Below, one piece after another: positions 34,502-43,113 of a stretch of DNA of 64,000 nucleotides. The stretch is from positions 310,001-374,000 of the forward strand of contig NZ_PIPX01000001.1 of the NCBI RefSeq assembly GCF_003987225.1, in the 5' to 3' direction. The DNA is from Pseudidiomarina homiensis (GTDB taxonomy: Bacteria; Pseudomonadota; Gammaproteobacteria; Enterobacterales; Alteromonadaceae). Every line of letters begins with the position of its first letter. Within the stretch, counting starts at the first letter, position 1. The notes beneath the pieces are model-generated. The model ran no database searches and was not told the origin of the DNA. It saw nothing but the letters and a program-made list of their open reading frames with translations. A program made the translations under genes and the position numbers.

Positions 34502-37114
34502 ATGTTTAATGACATGTTTAATGAGAGCTATCGGGCGCAGTTGCCCGGTACCTCGCTGATGTACTATGACACGCGTAAAGCGGTCAACGACATCGAGCCA
34601 GGTGCCTACGACAAACTGCCATACAGTTCGCGGATCTTTGCTGAAAACTTGGTGCGTCGTTGTGAGCCAGCTGAGCTCACTGACGCGCTCAGTCAGCTGA
34701 TTTATCGCAAACGCGACATCGACTTTCCTTGGTTCCCAGCGCGGGTCGTGTGCCATGACATTCTTGGACAGACAGCGTTAGTCGACCTTGCCGGTTTGCG
34801 TGACGCGATTGCGGAGAAGGGCGGAGACCCAGCGAAAGTAAATCCTGTGGTGCCAACACAGTTGATCGTTGACCATTCTTTGGCAGTGGAGCATGCGGGT
34901 TTTGAAAAGGACGCGTTTGAAAAGAACCGCGCCATTGAAGACCGTCGCAACGATGACCGTTTCCACTTTATTAACTGGACCAAAACTGCCTTTAAAAACG
35001 TGGATGTGATCCCTCCAGGCAACGGCATTATGCACCAAATTAATTTGGAGAAAATGTCGCCAGTGGTGCAAGTGCGTGACGGCGTGGCGTTTGCCGATAC
35101 CTGCGTAGGGACTGATAGCCATACCCCAATGGTTGATGCGTTAGGCGTTATCTCGGTTGGCGTAGGTGGTCTCGAAGCTGAAAGCGTGATGCTAGGTCGT
35201 GCGTCGTATATGCGTTTGCCTGATATTGTCGGCGTTGAGCTGAAAGGAAAATTGCGTCCGGGTATTACCGGCACCGATTTGGTTTTGGCATTGACCGAGT
35301 TCTTACGTAAAGAACGTGTGGTTGGCGCCTACCTTGAGTTTTATGGTGAAGGCGCTGATGCCTTGACCCTGGGTGACCGTGCCACCATTTCGAACATGAC
35401 GCCAGAATATGGTGCAACGGCCGCGATGTTCTACATCGATGACCAAACCATCGATTACTTGAAGCTGACGGGCCGTGACGACGAGCAGGTGAAGTTGGTC
35501 GAGAAGTTCGCCAAAGAAACCGGTTTGTGGAGCGACAGTCTTAAAACTGCTGAATACGAACGTGTGCTGACCTTTGACTTGAGCAAAGTTGAGCGTAACT
35601 TAGCTGGGCCGTCCAATCCGCATGCTTTGTTGCCAGCCAATGAGCTTGCGCAGCGCGGTATCGCTAAGCATATCGATGCACCGGAAGACGGTTTAATGCC
35701 AGACGGTGCTTGTATCATTGCGGCGATCACGAGTTGTACCAATACCAGTAACCCGCGCAATATGATTGCCGCAGGTTTGATTGCACGCAATGCAAATAAA
35801 TTAGGCTTGACCCGTAAACCATGGGTGAAGAGCTCGCTGGCACCAGGTTCGAAAACGGTCAAAATGTACCTTGAAGAAGCTGACTTATTGCCGGAGCTGG
35901 AAGAACTTGGTTTCGGCGTAGTGGCCTTCGCGTGTACAACTTGTAACGGGATGAGCGGAGCCTTGGATCCGAAGATCCAGCAAGAAATTATTGACCGCGA
36001 TTTGTACTCAACTGCAGTACTCTCTGGTAACCGTAACTTTGACGGGCGTATCCATCCTTATGCGAAGCAAGCGTTTTTAGCGTCACCACCGTTGGTGGTC
36101 GCTTATGCAATTGCGGGGACGATTCGCTTTGATATTGAGAAAGATCCACTTGGCTTTGATGACGAAGGTCATCCAATTACCTTGAAAGATATTTGGCCGA
36201 GCGATGAAGAAATCGATGCGATTGTAAAAGCTTCGGTGAAACCAGAGCAATTCCGCAAAGTGTACGACCCAATGTTTAGCTTGTCGGTCGATTATGGCGA
36301 GCAGAACAACCCGCTGTATGACTGGCGTCCGATGAGTACCTATATTCGCCGTCCACCGTATTGGGAAGGGCAAATGGCCGCTGCGAACAAGCTTAAAGGC
36401 TTGCGTCCATTAGCGGTGCTGGGTGACAACATCACCACCGACCATTTGTCGCCATCGAATGCGATTTTGGCTGACAGTGCTGCCGGTGAATATCTAGCCA
36501 AAATGGGTGTGCCCGAGGAAGACTTTAACTCTTACGCCACTCACCGTGGTGATCACTTAACTGCGCAACGCGCGACTTTTGCTAACCCGAAACTGTTTAA
36601 CGAAATGGTACGGGACGAGAAAGGTGAAGTGATTCAAGGTTCACTGGCGCGCGTCGAGCCGGAAGGCAAAGTGATGCGCATGTGGGAAGCTATTGAAACC
36701 TACATGGAACGCAAGCAGCCGTTGATTATTGTTGCGGGTGCTGACTACGGTCAAGGTTCATCACGTGACTGGGCTGCTAAAGGTGTGCGCCTGGCTGGTG
36801 TTGAGTGCATTGTCGCTGAAGGCTTTGAGCGCATTCACCGTACCAACCTGATTGGTATGGGGGTTCTGCCGCTGGAGTTTGCCGCTGGCACTACGCGCAA
36901 AACACTTAACCTTGACGGTACCGAAACCTATGATGTGAAAGGTGACATCGCTCCAGGTGCGACCATGACCTTAACTATTCATCGGGCCAACGGCGAAAGC
37001 CTAGAAGTACCAGTGAAATGTCGCCTTGATACCTTTGAAGAAGTGTCGATTTACGAGGCCGGTGGTGTCTTGCAACGTTTCGCGCAGGACTTTCTTGAAG
37101 CAGAAGCGAGCTAA
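34502..37114 (+). CDS. acnD: Fe/S-dependent 2-methylisocitrate dehydratase AcnD
   Basis: Aconitase-family enzyme that dehydrates 2-methylcitrate to 2-methyl-trans-aconitate, working with PrpF. The 870-residue protein has the iron-sulfur cysteines in AAITSCTNTSNPRNM and FACTTCNGMSGALDP, DSHTPMVDALGVI, and the C-terminal swivel domain with ADYGQGSSRDWAAKG. It starts 12 bases after prpC with GGAGCTGTTGG before the ATG. The first 24 bases are a near-duplicate of a 12-base unit (ATGTTTAATGAC/ATGTTTAATGAG), so a second in-frame ATG exists at 34514. Confidence 0.95.
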   Translation: MFNDMFNESYRAQLPGTSLMYYDTRKAVNDIEPGAYDKLPYSSRIFAENLVRRCEPAELTDALSQLIYRKRDIDFPWFPARVVCHDILGQTALVDLAGLRDAIAEKGGDPAKVNPVVPTQLIVDHSLAVEHAGFEKDAFEKNRAIEDRRNDDRFHFINWTKTAFKNVDVIPPGNGIMHQINLEKMSPVVQVRDGVAFADTCVGTDSHTPMVDALGVISVGVGGLEAESVMLGRASYMRLPDIVGVELKGKLRPGITGTDLVLALTEFLRKERVVGAYLEFYGEGADALTLGDRATISNMTPEYGATAAMFYIDDQTIDYLKLTGRDDEQVKLVEKFAKETGLWSDSLKTAEYERVLTFDLSKVERNLAGPSNPHALLPANELAQRGIAKHIDAPEDGLMPDGACIIAAITSCTNTSNPRNMIAAGLIARNANKLGLTRKPWVKSSLAPGSKTVKMYLEEADLLPELEELGFGVVAFACTTCNGMSGALDPKIQQEIIDRDLYSTAVLSGNRNFDGRIHPYAKQAFLASPPLVVAYAIAGTIRFDIEKDPLGFDDEGHPITLKDIWPSDEEIDAIVKASVKPEQFRKVYDPMFSLSVDYGEQNNPLYDWRPMSTYIRRPPYWEGQMAAANKLKGLRPLAVLGDNITTDHLSPSNAILADSAAGEYLAKMGVPEEDFNSYATHRGDHLTAQRATFANPKLFNEMVRDEKGEVIQGSLARVEPEGKVMRMWEAIETYMERKQPLIIVAGADYGQGSSRDWAAKGVRLAGVECIVAEGFERIHRTNLIGMGVLPLEFAAGTTRKTLNLDGTETYDVKGDIAPGATMTLTIHRANGESLEVPVKCRLDTFEEVSIYEAGGVLQRFAQDFLEAEAS

Positions 37115-37118
37115 GCCT

Positions 37119-38309
37119 ATGAGTTCTGATAAGGTTTTTGCCCCGCAAATCAAAATTCCCGCCACCTACATGCGTGGCGGGACCTCGAAAGGGGTGTTTT
37201 TTCGTCTCGATGATTTGCCTGCTGAGGCGCAACAACCTGGCGCCGCACGCGACCAGCTGTTGTTGCGCGTGATCGGTAGCCCTGATCCTTACGCTAAGCA
37301 CACCGACGGGATGGGCGGCGCAACCTCAAGTACCAGTAAAACGGTGATTCTGTCGCGTTCGAAAAGTCCTGATCACGACGTTGATTACTTGTTTGGTCAG
37401 GTCTCGATTGATAAGCCTTTTATCGATTGGAGCGGTAACTGCGGTAACTTAACCGCTGCCGTAGGTTCGTTCGCCATCAGTAATGGCTTAATTGATCCGG
37501 CACAAGTCCCAGAAAACGGCATTTGCACCGTGCGTATTTGGCAAGCCAACATTGAGAAAACCATCGTTGCGCGGGTACCAATGACCAATGGTGAAGTGCA
37601 AGAAACCGGTGACTTTGAGCTAGACGGCGTGACCTTTCCAGCCGCTGAAGTGCAGGTGGAGTTTATGGACCCCGCGGCTGGTGAAGGCGCAATGTTCCCC
37701 ACTGGGAATGTGGTTGACAGCTTTGTCGTGCCGGGTCTAGGTGAGCTCCAAGCAACCTTTATCAACGCTGGTATTCCGACCATTTTCGTGAATGCCGATG
37801 CTATTGGTTATAACGGCACCGAACTACAGGGCGCGATTAATGAAGATCCGCAGGCCTTGCAAATGTTCGAAAGCTTACGCGCTCACGGTGCAGTGAAGAT
37901 GGGCTTGATTGACGATGTAGCGGAAGCTGCGAATCGTCAGCATACGCCGAAGATTGCTTTTGTCGCACCGCCACAAGACTATTTGGCATCGAGCGGTAAG
38001 CAAATTCATGCAACTGACATTGATGTGCTGGTCCGTGCCATGTCGATGGGCAAACTTCACCATGCCATGATGGGCACAGCCGCCGTGGCGATTGCTGCAG
38101 CTGCCGCTGTGCCTGGTACCTTGGTGAACTTAGCTGCCGGTGGCGGCGATCGTACCTCGATTCGCTTTGGTCACCCGTCTGGCACCTTGCAAGTCGGCTC
38201 TGAAGCCAAGCAAGTTAATGGCGAATGGACCGTCACCAAAGCTATCATGAGCCGCAGCGCGCGGGTCTTAATGGAAGGTTGGGTACGGGTGCCAGGTGAT
38301 TGCTTCTAA
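37119..38309 (+). CDS. prpF: 2-methylaconitate cis-trans isomerase PrpF
   Basis: Converts the AcnD product into 2-methyl-cis-aconitate; PrpF is always paired with AcnD. The 396-residue protein shows PATYMRGGTSKGVFF at the start, the substrate loop WSGNCGNLTAAVGSFA with the conserved cysteine, and VRAMSMGKLHHAMMGTAAVA. The ATG at 37119 was chosen as the only one downstream of acnD; it lies 4 bases past the acnD stop. Its own stop overlaps the next gene's start by one base. Confidence 0.94.
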   Translation: MSSDKVFAPQIKIPATYMRGGTSKGVFFRLDDLPAEAQQPGAARDQLLLRVIGSPDPYAKHTDGMGGATSSTSKTVILSRSKSPDHDVDYLFGQVSIDKPFIDWSGNCGNLTAAVGSFAISNGLIDPAQVPENGICTVRIWQANIEKTIVARVPMTNGEVQETGDFELDGVTFPAAEVQVEFMDPAAGEGAMFPTGNVVDSFVVPGLGELQATFINAGIPTIFVNADAIGYNGTELQGAINEDPQALQMFESLRAHGAVKMGLIDDVAEAANRQHTPKIAFVAPPQDYLASSGKQIHATDIDVLVRAMSMGKLHHAMMGTAAVAIAAAAAVPGTLVNLAAGGGDRTSIRFGHPSGTLQVGSEAKQVNGEWTVTKAIMSRSARVLMEGWVRVPGDCF

Positions 38310-38710
38310 TGGCCTTTAAAGCACCGAAGAAATGCCCTTGTGGTAATGGCTTGTATCGCAAGTGCTGCGGTCGTTTTCACCCGCTTTTCGCGGGTGAAAG
38401 CGTCGCGTTGCCGAAGAATGTCGAGCTGCTTATGCGTTCGCGTTACAGCGCTTTTTCACTGGGTATGGCCGACTACCTGCTTGAGACGTGGCACCCGTCG
38501 ACCCGCCCTAGCGAGCTCGATTTCAGTGACAGTCCTCAATGGATGCAACTCGATATCTATAACGCTGAACAAAGCGGAGACGAGGGCAGGGTCCATTTTT
38601 GTGCCTACTTTCAGTTTGACGGCGAAGTTGGCGAGCACGAAGAATTGTCTGAGTTCGTGCGCGAAGATGGCCGCTGGTATTATCTTAAGCCAATTGAAAG
38701 CCTAACTTAG
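38309..38710 (+). CDS. ychJ: YchJ family protein with SEC-C motif
   Basis: A 133-residue protein of the UPF0225/YchJ family. An N-terminal zinc-binding SEC-C motif (KKCPCGNGLYRKCCGRF) is followed by a compact NTF2-like domain (LMRSRYSAFSLGMADYLLETWHPSTRP). Function unknown. Its ATG overlaps the prpF stop by one base, so it is probably co-translated with the prp operon, which is not a usual ychJ location. It overlaps the convergent DUF418 gene by 4 bases. Confidence 0.88.
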   Translation: MAFKAPKKCPCGNGLYRKCCGRFHPLFAGESVALPKNVELLMRSRYSAFSLGMADYLLETWHPSTRPSELDFSDSPQWMQLDIYNAEQSGDEGRVHFCAYFQFDGEVGEHEELSEFVREDGRWYYLKPIESLT

Positions 38711-39963
38711 CGTTTAAAAGGTTGGCGCTGGCCATAGGTGAGCGTGCGCCAGAGCCACTCACACGGGCCGAAGCGAAAACGGGTGAGCCACCACTTGCTC
38801 ATCGGCAATTGCAGCAGCCATAAGCCAATTGCGAAGGCTGTCGCCATGCTGCGACTGATTTCACCATACATCGCGAAACCGTAGCCATAAAACAAGGTGG
38901 TAAAGACAATCGAGTGCATCAAGTAGTTCGTGAGTGCCATGCGGCCAGCGGGGGCGAGATGGCGAAGCCAATGTTCGCGTTTGGCGCGCTGCGCACCGCG
39001 TAAAGCGAGGGCGATGAGGCTCATGTAAGCGAAACATAAGCCAAGACTGGCGACCGCCGCGATGGTGAAACCAAATGCCGAGTCAGGGTTCGGTAATAGC
39101 ATGTTCGGATTGGTGTTGTAGAACCCAGTGTATAGCGCTGCTGGTAAGCCCAACAGTAGACCCCAACGGAGTAGGTGTTTGTAAGCCGTGGGGTGTTTAT
39201 CGAATGAAGTGAAGACGCCACTGCGCGCAAAGCTCGCGCCGATTAAAAATATCCCCAATAAGGTCGGCAAAAAGAAGAACATACCTCCGGTGCCGTACAT
39301 TTTACTTAATTCCTCGCTACGGACGGCAATCACTTGTTGCCAGCTTCCTTCGGCGTAGATCGTGTTCGCTTGTACAATAAAGTCTTTGATCGCAGCTTGG
39401 CTTTGCCGCATATCGGTAAGAACTTCATTTGCTGTAGCAGGATCTTGTAAGGCGAAGTGAAGGCCGATGGCCGCTAGCCACACAACGATAATAGGGAGCA
39501 AATAAATACCGATTCCCCACTTCCATAAGCTCTGTGCTGGTTTATTAATAAAAAGCACCAAGAAAAGTGCGCAAATGGCATAAGTGAGTAAGATATCACC
39601 GCCCCAGAAAAAGTAGATATGCAGCCAACCGAATAGCGCCAGTACGGCTGCGCGTCGCAGAAAAAAGAGGCGAGGGCGCGGGTGCTGTTTTTCCTTGGCG
39701 CGGTCACAGAAAATCACAAAGCCAATGCCGAACAACAGCGAAAACATGGTGTAGAACTTACCTTGCACAAAGGTAAATACGGTCCAACCAACGGCTTTAT
39801 CGATACCTTCTAACGACTGGTCAAGGCCAAACAACATGGCGGTCATGGGGCGCTGAAAGTACTCGATGTTCATCAACAGGATGCCGAGTAGGGCAAAGCC
39901 GCGAATCACATCGAGCATTTGAATGCGTTCGCGCTGGGCAATAGGGCTAGTAAGGACAGTCAT
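38707..39963 (-). CDS. DUF418 family membrane protein (YeiB-like)
   Basis: A 418-residue multi-pass membrane protein. It opens with RERIQMLDVIRGFALLGILLMN, the common start of the DUF418/heparan-acetyltransferase-like group, and ends with the DUF418 domain: RHLAPAGRMALTNYLMHSIV and FRFGPCEWLWRTLTYGQRQPF. Members are poorly characterised inner-membrane proteins. Convergent with ychJ and divergent from TspO. Confidence 0.88.
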   Translation of the reverse strand: MTVLTSPIAQRERIQMLDVIRGFALLGILLMNIEYFQRPMTAMLFGLDQSLEGIDKAVGWTVFTFVQGKFYTMFSLLFGIGFVIFCDRAKEKQHPRPRLFFLRRAAVLALFGWLHIYFFWGGDILLTYAICALFLVLFINKPAQSLWKWGIGIYLLPIIVVWLAAIGLHFALQDPATANEVLTDMRQSQAAIKDFIVQANTIYAEGSWQQVIAVRSEELSKMYGTGGMFFFLPTLLGIFLIGASFARSGVFTSFDKHPTAYKHLLRWGLLLGLPAALYTGFYNTNPNMLLPNPDSAFGFTIAAVASLGLCFAYMSLIALALRGAQRAKREHWLRHLAPAGRMALTNYLMHSIVFTTLFYGYGFAMYGEISRSMATAFAIGLWLLQLPMSKWWLTRFRFGPCEWLWRTLTYGQRQPFKR

Positions 39964-40117
39964 GGGGTATTCTCTTGTTGTTTTTATGGAAATAAGCTTA
40001 GACGCTTTTGGGTAATTGACAACCTGAACTTAATTTACTGAAAATTCGTAATTTAAGGGCAATTAGCTAGACTAAAAAGAAGATTCGCAGAGCATTAACG
40101 ATAACAAGGAACAACTT

Positions 40118-40606
40118 ATGCCTGTTATGAAACAAATTGGTGGATTGTTAGCGTGGTTAGCGCTGTCATTTGTCGTGGCGGCAATAGGCGGTTGGGGCTC
40201 AGCTAATGCGCCGGTGTTTTATCGCGAATTAATTTTACCAAGTTGGGCGCCATCGGCATGGTTATTTGGGCCGGTGTGGACAGCTTTGTATACCATGATG
40301 GCGATTTCGGCTTGGCTTGTTTGGCGCGAGTTCGGTTTTAAAGATAAGGCCAAGCGGGCATTGCAGGTGAACTTTGTTCAGCTTGGTTTGAATATGCTGT
40401 GGAGTTGGCTGTTCTTTGCTTGGTACTTGGGTGCGGTCAGCTTTGTTGAAATCATTCTACTATGGGGCGCGATCGTGGCCACCCTTGTGCTGTACTGGCG
40501 CTTGAATAAAGCAGCAGCGATATTGCTCCTGCCTTATTTGGCATGGGTCACTTTTGCTGCGTTCCTAAACTTCAGCATTTGGCAGCTTAACACCGGTACG
40601 CTTTAG
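40118..40606 (+). CDS. TspO/MBR family tryptophan-rich sensory protein
   Basis: A 162-residue five-helix membrane protein of the translocator-protein family, rich in tryptophan. Typical motifs: NAPVFYRELILPSWAPSAWLFGPVWTALY, then NMLWSWLFFAWYLGAVSFVEI. TspO binds porphyrins and is linked to stress and tetrapyrrole handling. CAAGGAACAA precedes the ATG; alternative in-frame ATGs are near the start. No tetrapyrrole gene is adjacent (hemH is 20 kb away). Confidence 0.92.
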   Translation: MPVMKQIGGLLAWLALSFVVAAIGGWGSANAPVFYRELILPSWAPSAWLFGPVWTALYTMMAISAWLVWREFGFKDKAKRALQVNFVQLGLNMLWSWLFFAWYLGAVSFVEIILLWGAIVATLVLYWRLNKAAAILLLPYLAWVTFAAFLNFSIWQLNTGTL

Positions 40607-40625
40607 CCGTTGTGAAGTGCAGTTG

Positions 40626-42086
40626 TTAGGTACCACAGAAAGTGCGGGTGACCTGTTCACCCGCCGCTGCTGGAGCCATCAAATCTTGGTTTTCGTCGCG
40701 TTCAACGAAGGGCTCGCGCAGCACTTTATTGAGGCGATTAAACTTAGCTAAAGAACCTTCCTTGATGGCCTCATCAATCAATTCTTGAATACGGTGATTG
40801 CGTGGAATATAGGCTGGGTTCACCTGTTGTAATTGCTCCGGACTAAACCCCTTTGGCCACGCGGCTTGCCAGCGGTCGTACCATGGCCGCCAGTGATGTT
40901 CGTTAGTAAAGAGCTGCGCCAAGCGTGTCGGTTCTTCATCACTTAGGTAGCGAAACGCAAGGGTGAAGTCGATCTTGTACTGCGCCAGTAAATCAAGAAA
41001 GTCCTGCACTAAGAGCTGGGCGCCCGGGCTTTCCGGCGTGAGACCTAGTTTACGCGTCATTTCCTGCCAGTAATAGTGCAGATAGCGCGCCTCAAAGCCT
41101 TCTACCGCTTCGGTTGCTGCTTTAATAGCAGGTTCACTAGCTTCGCCCTCAGCGTGCAACAGCGGTAATAGTGTTTCGGCGAAACGTGCAAGATTCCACA
41201 TGGCGATGGGCGGTTGATTTTGGTACATGTAACGCCCACGTCGATCGATGGAACTGAATACCGTAGCGGGGTCGTAGGCTTCCATAAAGGCACAGGGCCC
41301 GTAGTCGATAGTTTCGCCTGATAACGTCATGTTGTCGGTGTTCATCACGCCGTGGATGAAACCTAAACTCATCCATTTTGCGATAAGTTGTGCTTGGCGG
41401 TCGATCACAGCTTGCAATAAGCTTAGGTACGGCTGATCGGCAGTGGCGCAAGCCGGGTAATGGCGCTGGATAACATAGTCAGCAAAGCTGTGTAGTAACT
41501 CACGATCTTTAAAGGCGAGCACATACTGGGCGGTACCGACGCGCAGATGACTGCTGGCCACGCGGGTGAGTATTGCGCCAGGCTCTGCTTGTTCCCGTTG
41601 TACCAACTCACCTGTTGCTACTGCTGCTAAGGCACGCGTGGTTGGAACGCCAAGGCGGTACATGGCCTCGCTTACTACATATTCCCTGAGCACAGGTCCA
41701 ATGGGCGAGCGTCCATCGCCGCCACGTGAAAACGGCGTGCGGCCAGAGCCTTTTAATTGCAGATCAAAGCGTTTGCCGTCGGCGGCAGTGACTTCGGCTA
41801 GTAATACTGCACGACCATCGCCGAGTTGCGGTACATAGTTGGCAAACTGATGTCCGGCATAGCCTAACGCTGCGGGTTGCGCCCAGTCCGGCACTTCGTT
41901 GCCAGCGAAAATCCGCAGCCCGTGTTCATTACCGAACAAGTCTTCGGGGATACCAAGATACTCCGCTAATTCTGTATTCACTGCCAACCACTGTGGCTGC
42001 ATGACGGGTGTAGGTTCGCAGCTTGCACTCAAGCGTGGGTCAAGCTGGGTGTAGCTATGTTCGCTCTGCATGGATTTAGTGGGCAT
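40626..42086 (-). CDS. selO: Protein adenylyltransferase SelO (YdiU)
   Basis: Pseudokinase-fold enzyme that transfers AMP to protein hydroxyl groups and is linked to redox stress. The 486-residue form starting at 42086 (GGAG 10 bases upstream) overlaps the LysR gene by 11 bases. Motifs: LQLKGSGRTPFSRGGDGRSP (nucleotide loop), REYVVSEAMYRLGVPTTRAL, FIHGVMNTDNMTLSGETIDYGP (catalytic loop and metal aspartate). The C-terminus ends TFCGT, with a cysteine where some eukaryotic SelO proteins carry selenocysteine. An alternative ATG is at 42071. Confidence 0.93.
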   Translation of the reverse strand: MPTKSMQSEHSYTQLDPRLSASCEPTPVMQPQWLAVNTELAEYLGIPEDLFGNEHGLRIFAGNEVPDWAQPAALGYAGHQFANYVPQLGDGRAVLLAEVTAADGKRFDLQLKGSGRTPFSRGGDGRSPIGPVLREYVVSEAMYRLGVPTTRALAAVATGELVQREQAEPGAILTRVASSHLRVGTAQYVLAFKDRELLHSFADYVIQRHYPACATADQPYLSLLQAVIDRQAQLIAKWMSLGFIHGVMNTDNMTLSGETIDYGPCAFMEAYDPATVFSSIDRRGRYMYQNQPPIAMWNLARFAETLLPLLHAEGEASEPAIKAATEAVEGFEARYLHYYWQEMTRKLGLTPESPGAQLLVQDFLDLLAQYKIDFTLAFRYLSDEEPTRLAQLFTNEHHWRPWYDRWQAAWPKGFSPEQLQQVNPAYIPRNHRIQELIDEAIKEGSLAKFNRLNKVLREPFVERDENQDLMAPAAAGEQVTRTFCGT

Positions 42087-43002
42087 CGCTTTGTTGCTCC
42101 GCGGTCGCTTGTTGAATGGCATCGATCATGGGCGATTGTAACAGTTCTGACAACAGCGGATGCTGGAACTTACGTTTGAGTGTGACTGCATAAAAGTTCT
42201 CAAAGGCGTTAGGAACGTCAAAACGCTTGCTCAACACGCCACTTTGTAACTCATCACGCACAACAACGGCGGGCATGGCCGCCAAAGCACCGCTGTCACG
42301 CGCTAATAGACGCAACATGGCCATATCATCCACTTCTGCAACAATCTCCGGTTCAAGTTGGTGCTGAGTACAAAAACTTTCGAACGCCGCCCGCAAGGGC
42401 GAAGCACTGCCGGGTACTACCCAGCGCTGGTGTTTGTAGGCCGGGTCGATGTACTCAGGTAGGTCGCAGCGCGCTGCAGGTGCAATCACACTTACAGCTT
42501 GTCGCGACAGTAATTGCGACTGCCAAGCAATGTCATCACTTAACGAGACTTCGCGATTGGTGAGCACCACGTCGATTTGGTGCTGGGCCAGCAGATCTAA
42601 CAACTCAGGTTGAGGACGTGCGAGCAGTCGAAAGCTGGCGTCGGTTTTGCCCTTAAGCAGGGGCTCCATAAAACTCTCGATAAAGTTACGCGACATACTC
42701 GAGAGCATGCCTATCCGTAACGATGGCAGCGTGATTACACCGCGCTTTAGTAATTGTTGCAGCTCTTCGCCGCGCTGGAAAATATCCTCGGCGTAGTTCA
42801 ATACCGTATGTCCCAACTCTGTTAACACCAAGGTGCGACCTTCGCGGGCGAACAACGGCTGACCTATGTTGTGTTCCAGCTGGTTAATTTGTGCTGACAA
42901 TGCCGACTGCGAAATCGCCAGCTTTTCTGCGGTCGCGGTTAAATTGCCTTGCTTGGCCACGCGCCAGAAATAGTACAGATGATGGTAATTGAGTCGGTTC
43001 AT
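42076..43002 (-). CDS. LysR family regulator, NhaR-like, divergent from dabBA
   Basis: A 308-residue LysR-type regulator with the N-terminal winged helix (NYHHLYYFWRVAKQGNLTATAEKLAISQSALS), whose YHHLYYFW start resembles NhaR, and a C-terminal substrate-binding domain. It is transcribed away from dabB-dabA across a 111-base gap that contains a TTCA-N11-TGAA LysR box. The obvious role is control of the DAB transporter. Ligand unknown; bicarbonate/CO2 status or ions are possibilities. Confidence 0.88.
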   Translation of the reverse strand: MNRLNYHHLYYFWRVAKQGNLTATAEKLAISQSALSAQINQLEHNIGQPLFAREGRTLVLTELGHTVLNYAEDIFQRGEELQQLLKRGVITLPSLRIGMLSSMSRNFIESFMEPLLKGKTDASFRLLARPQPELLDLLAQHQIDVVLTNREVSLSDDIAWQSQLLSRQAVSVIAPAARCDLPEYIDPAYKHQRWVVPGSASPLRAAFESFCTQHQLEPEIVAEVDDMAMLRLLARDSGALAAMPAVVVRDELQSGVLSKRFDVPNAFENFYAVTLKRKFQHPLLSELLQSPMIDAIQQATAEQQSDAH

Positions 43003-43007
43003 AGCAA

Positions 43008-43026
43008 TTCATTCTATAAAAGTGAA
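43008..43026. promoter_or_regulatory. LysR-type box between lysR and dabB
   Basis: TTCA-N11-TGAA, a perfect-dyad T-N11-A box typical of LysR regulators, 6 bases from the lysR start and 26 bases upstream of a TATAAT (43052-43057) that can serve dabB. Binding is inferred. Confidence 0.55.
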
Positions 43027-43051
43027 CGTAATTTAATAATATATGTATTTT

Positions 43052-43057
43052 TATAAT
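43052..43057 (+). promoter_or_regulatory. Candidate -10 box for dabB-dabA
   Basis: Perfect TATAAT 57 bases before the dabB ATG with a poor -35 (TAATTT at 17 bases), which fits an activator-dependent promoter with the LysR box just upstream. Confidence 0.45.
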
Positions 43058-43113
43058 GCTTCCAGTGCTTGCAGAATAGCCGCATGTGAATTTTACCTTG
43101 GGGTGGAGGTTTT

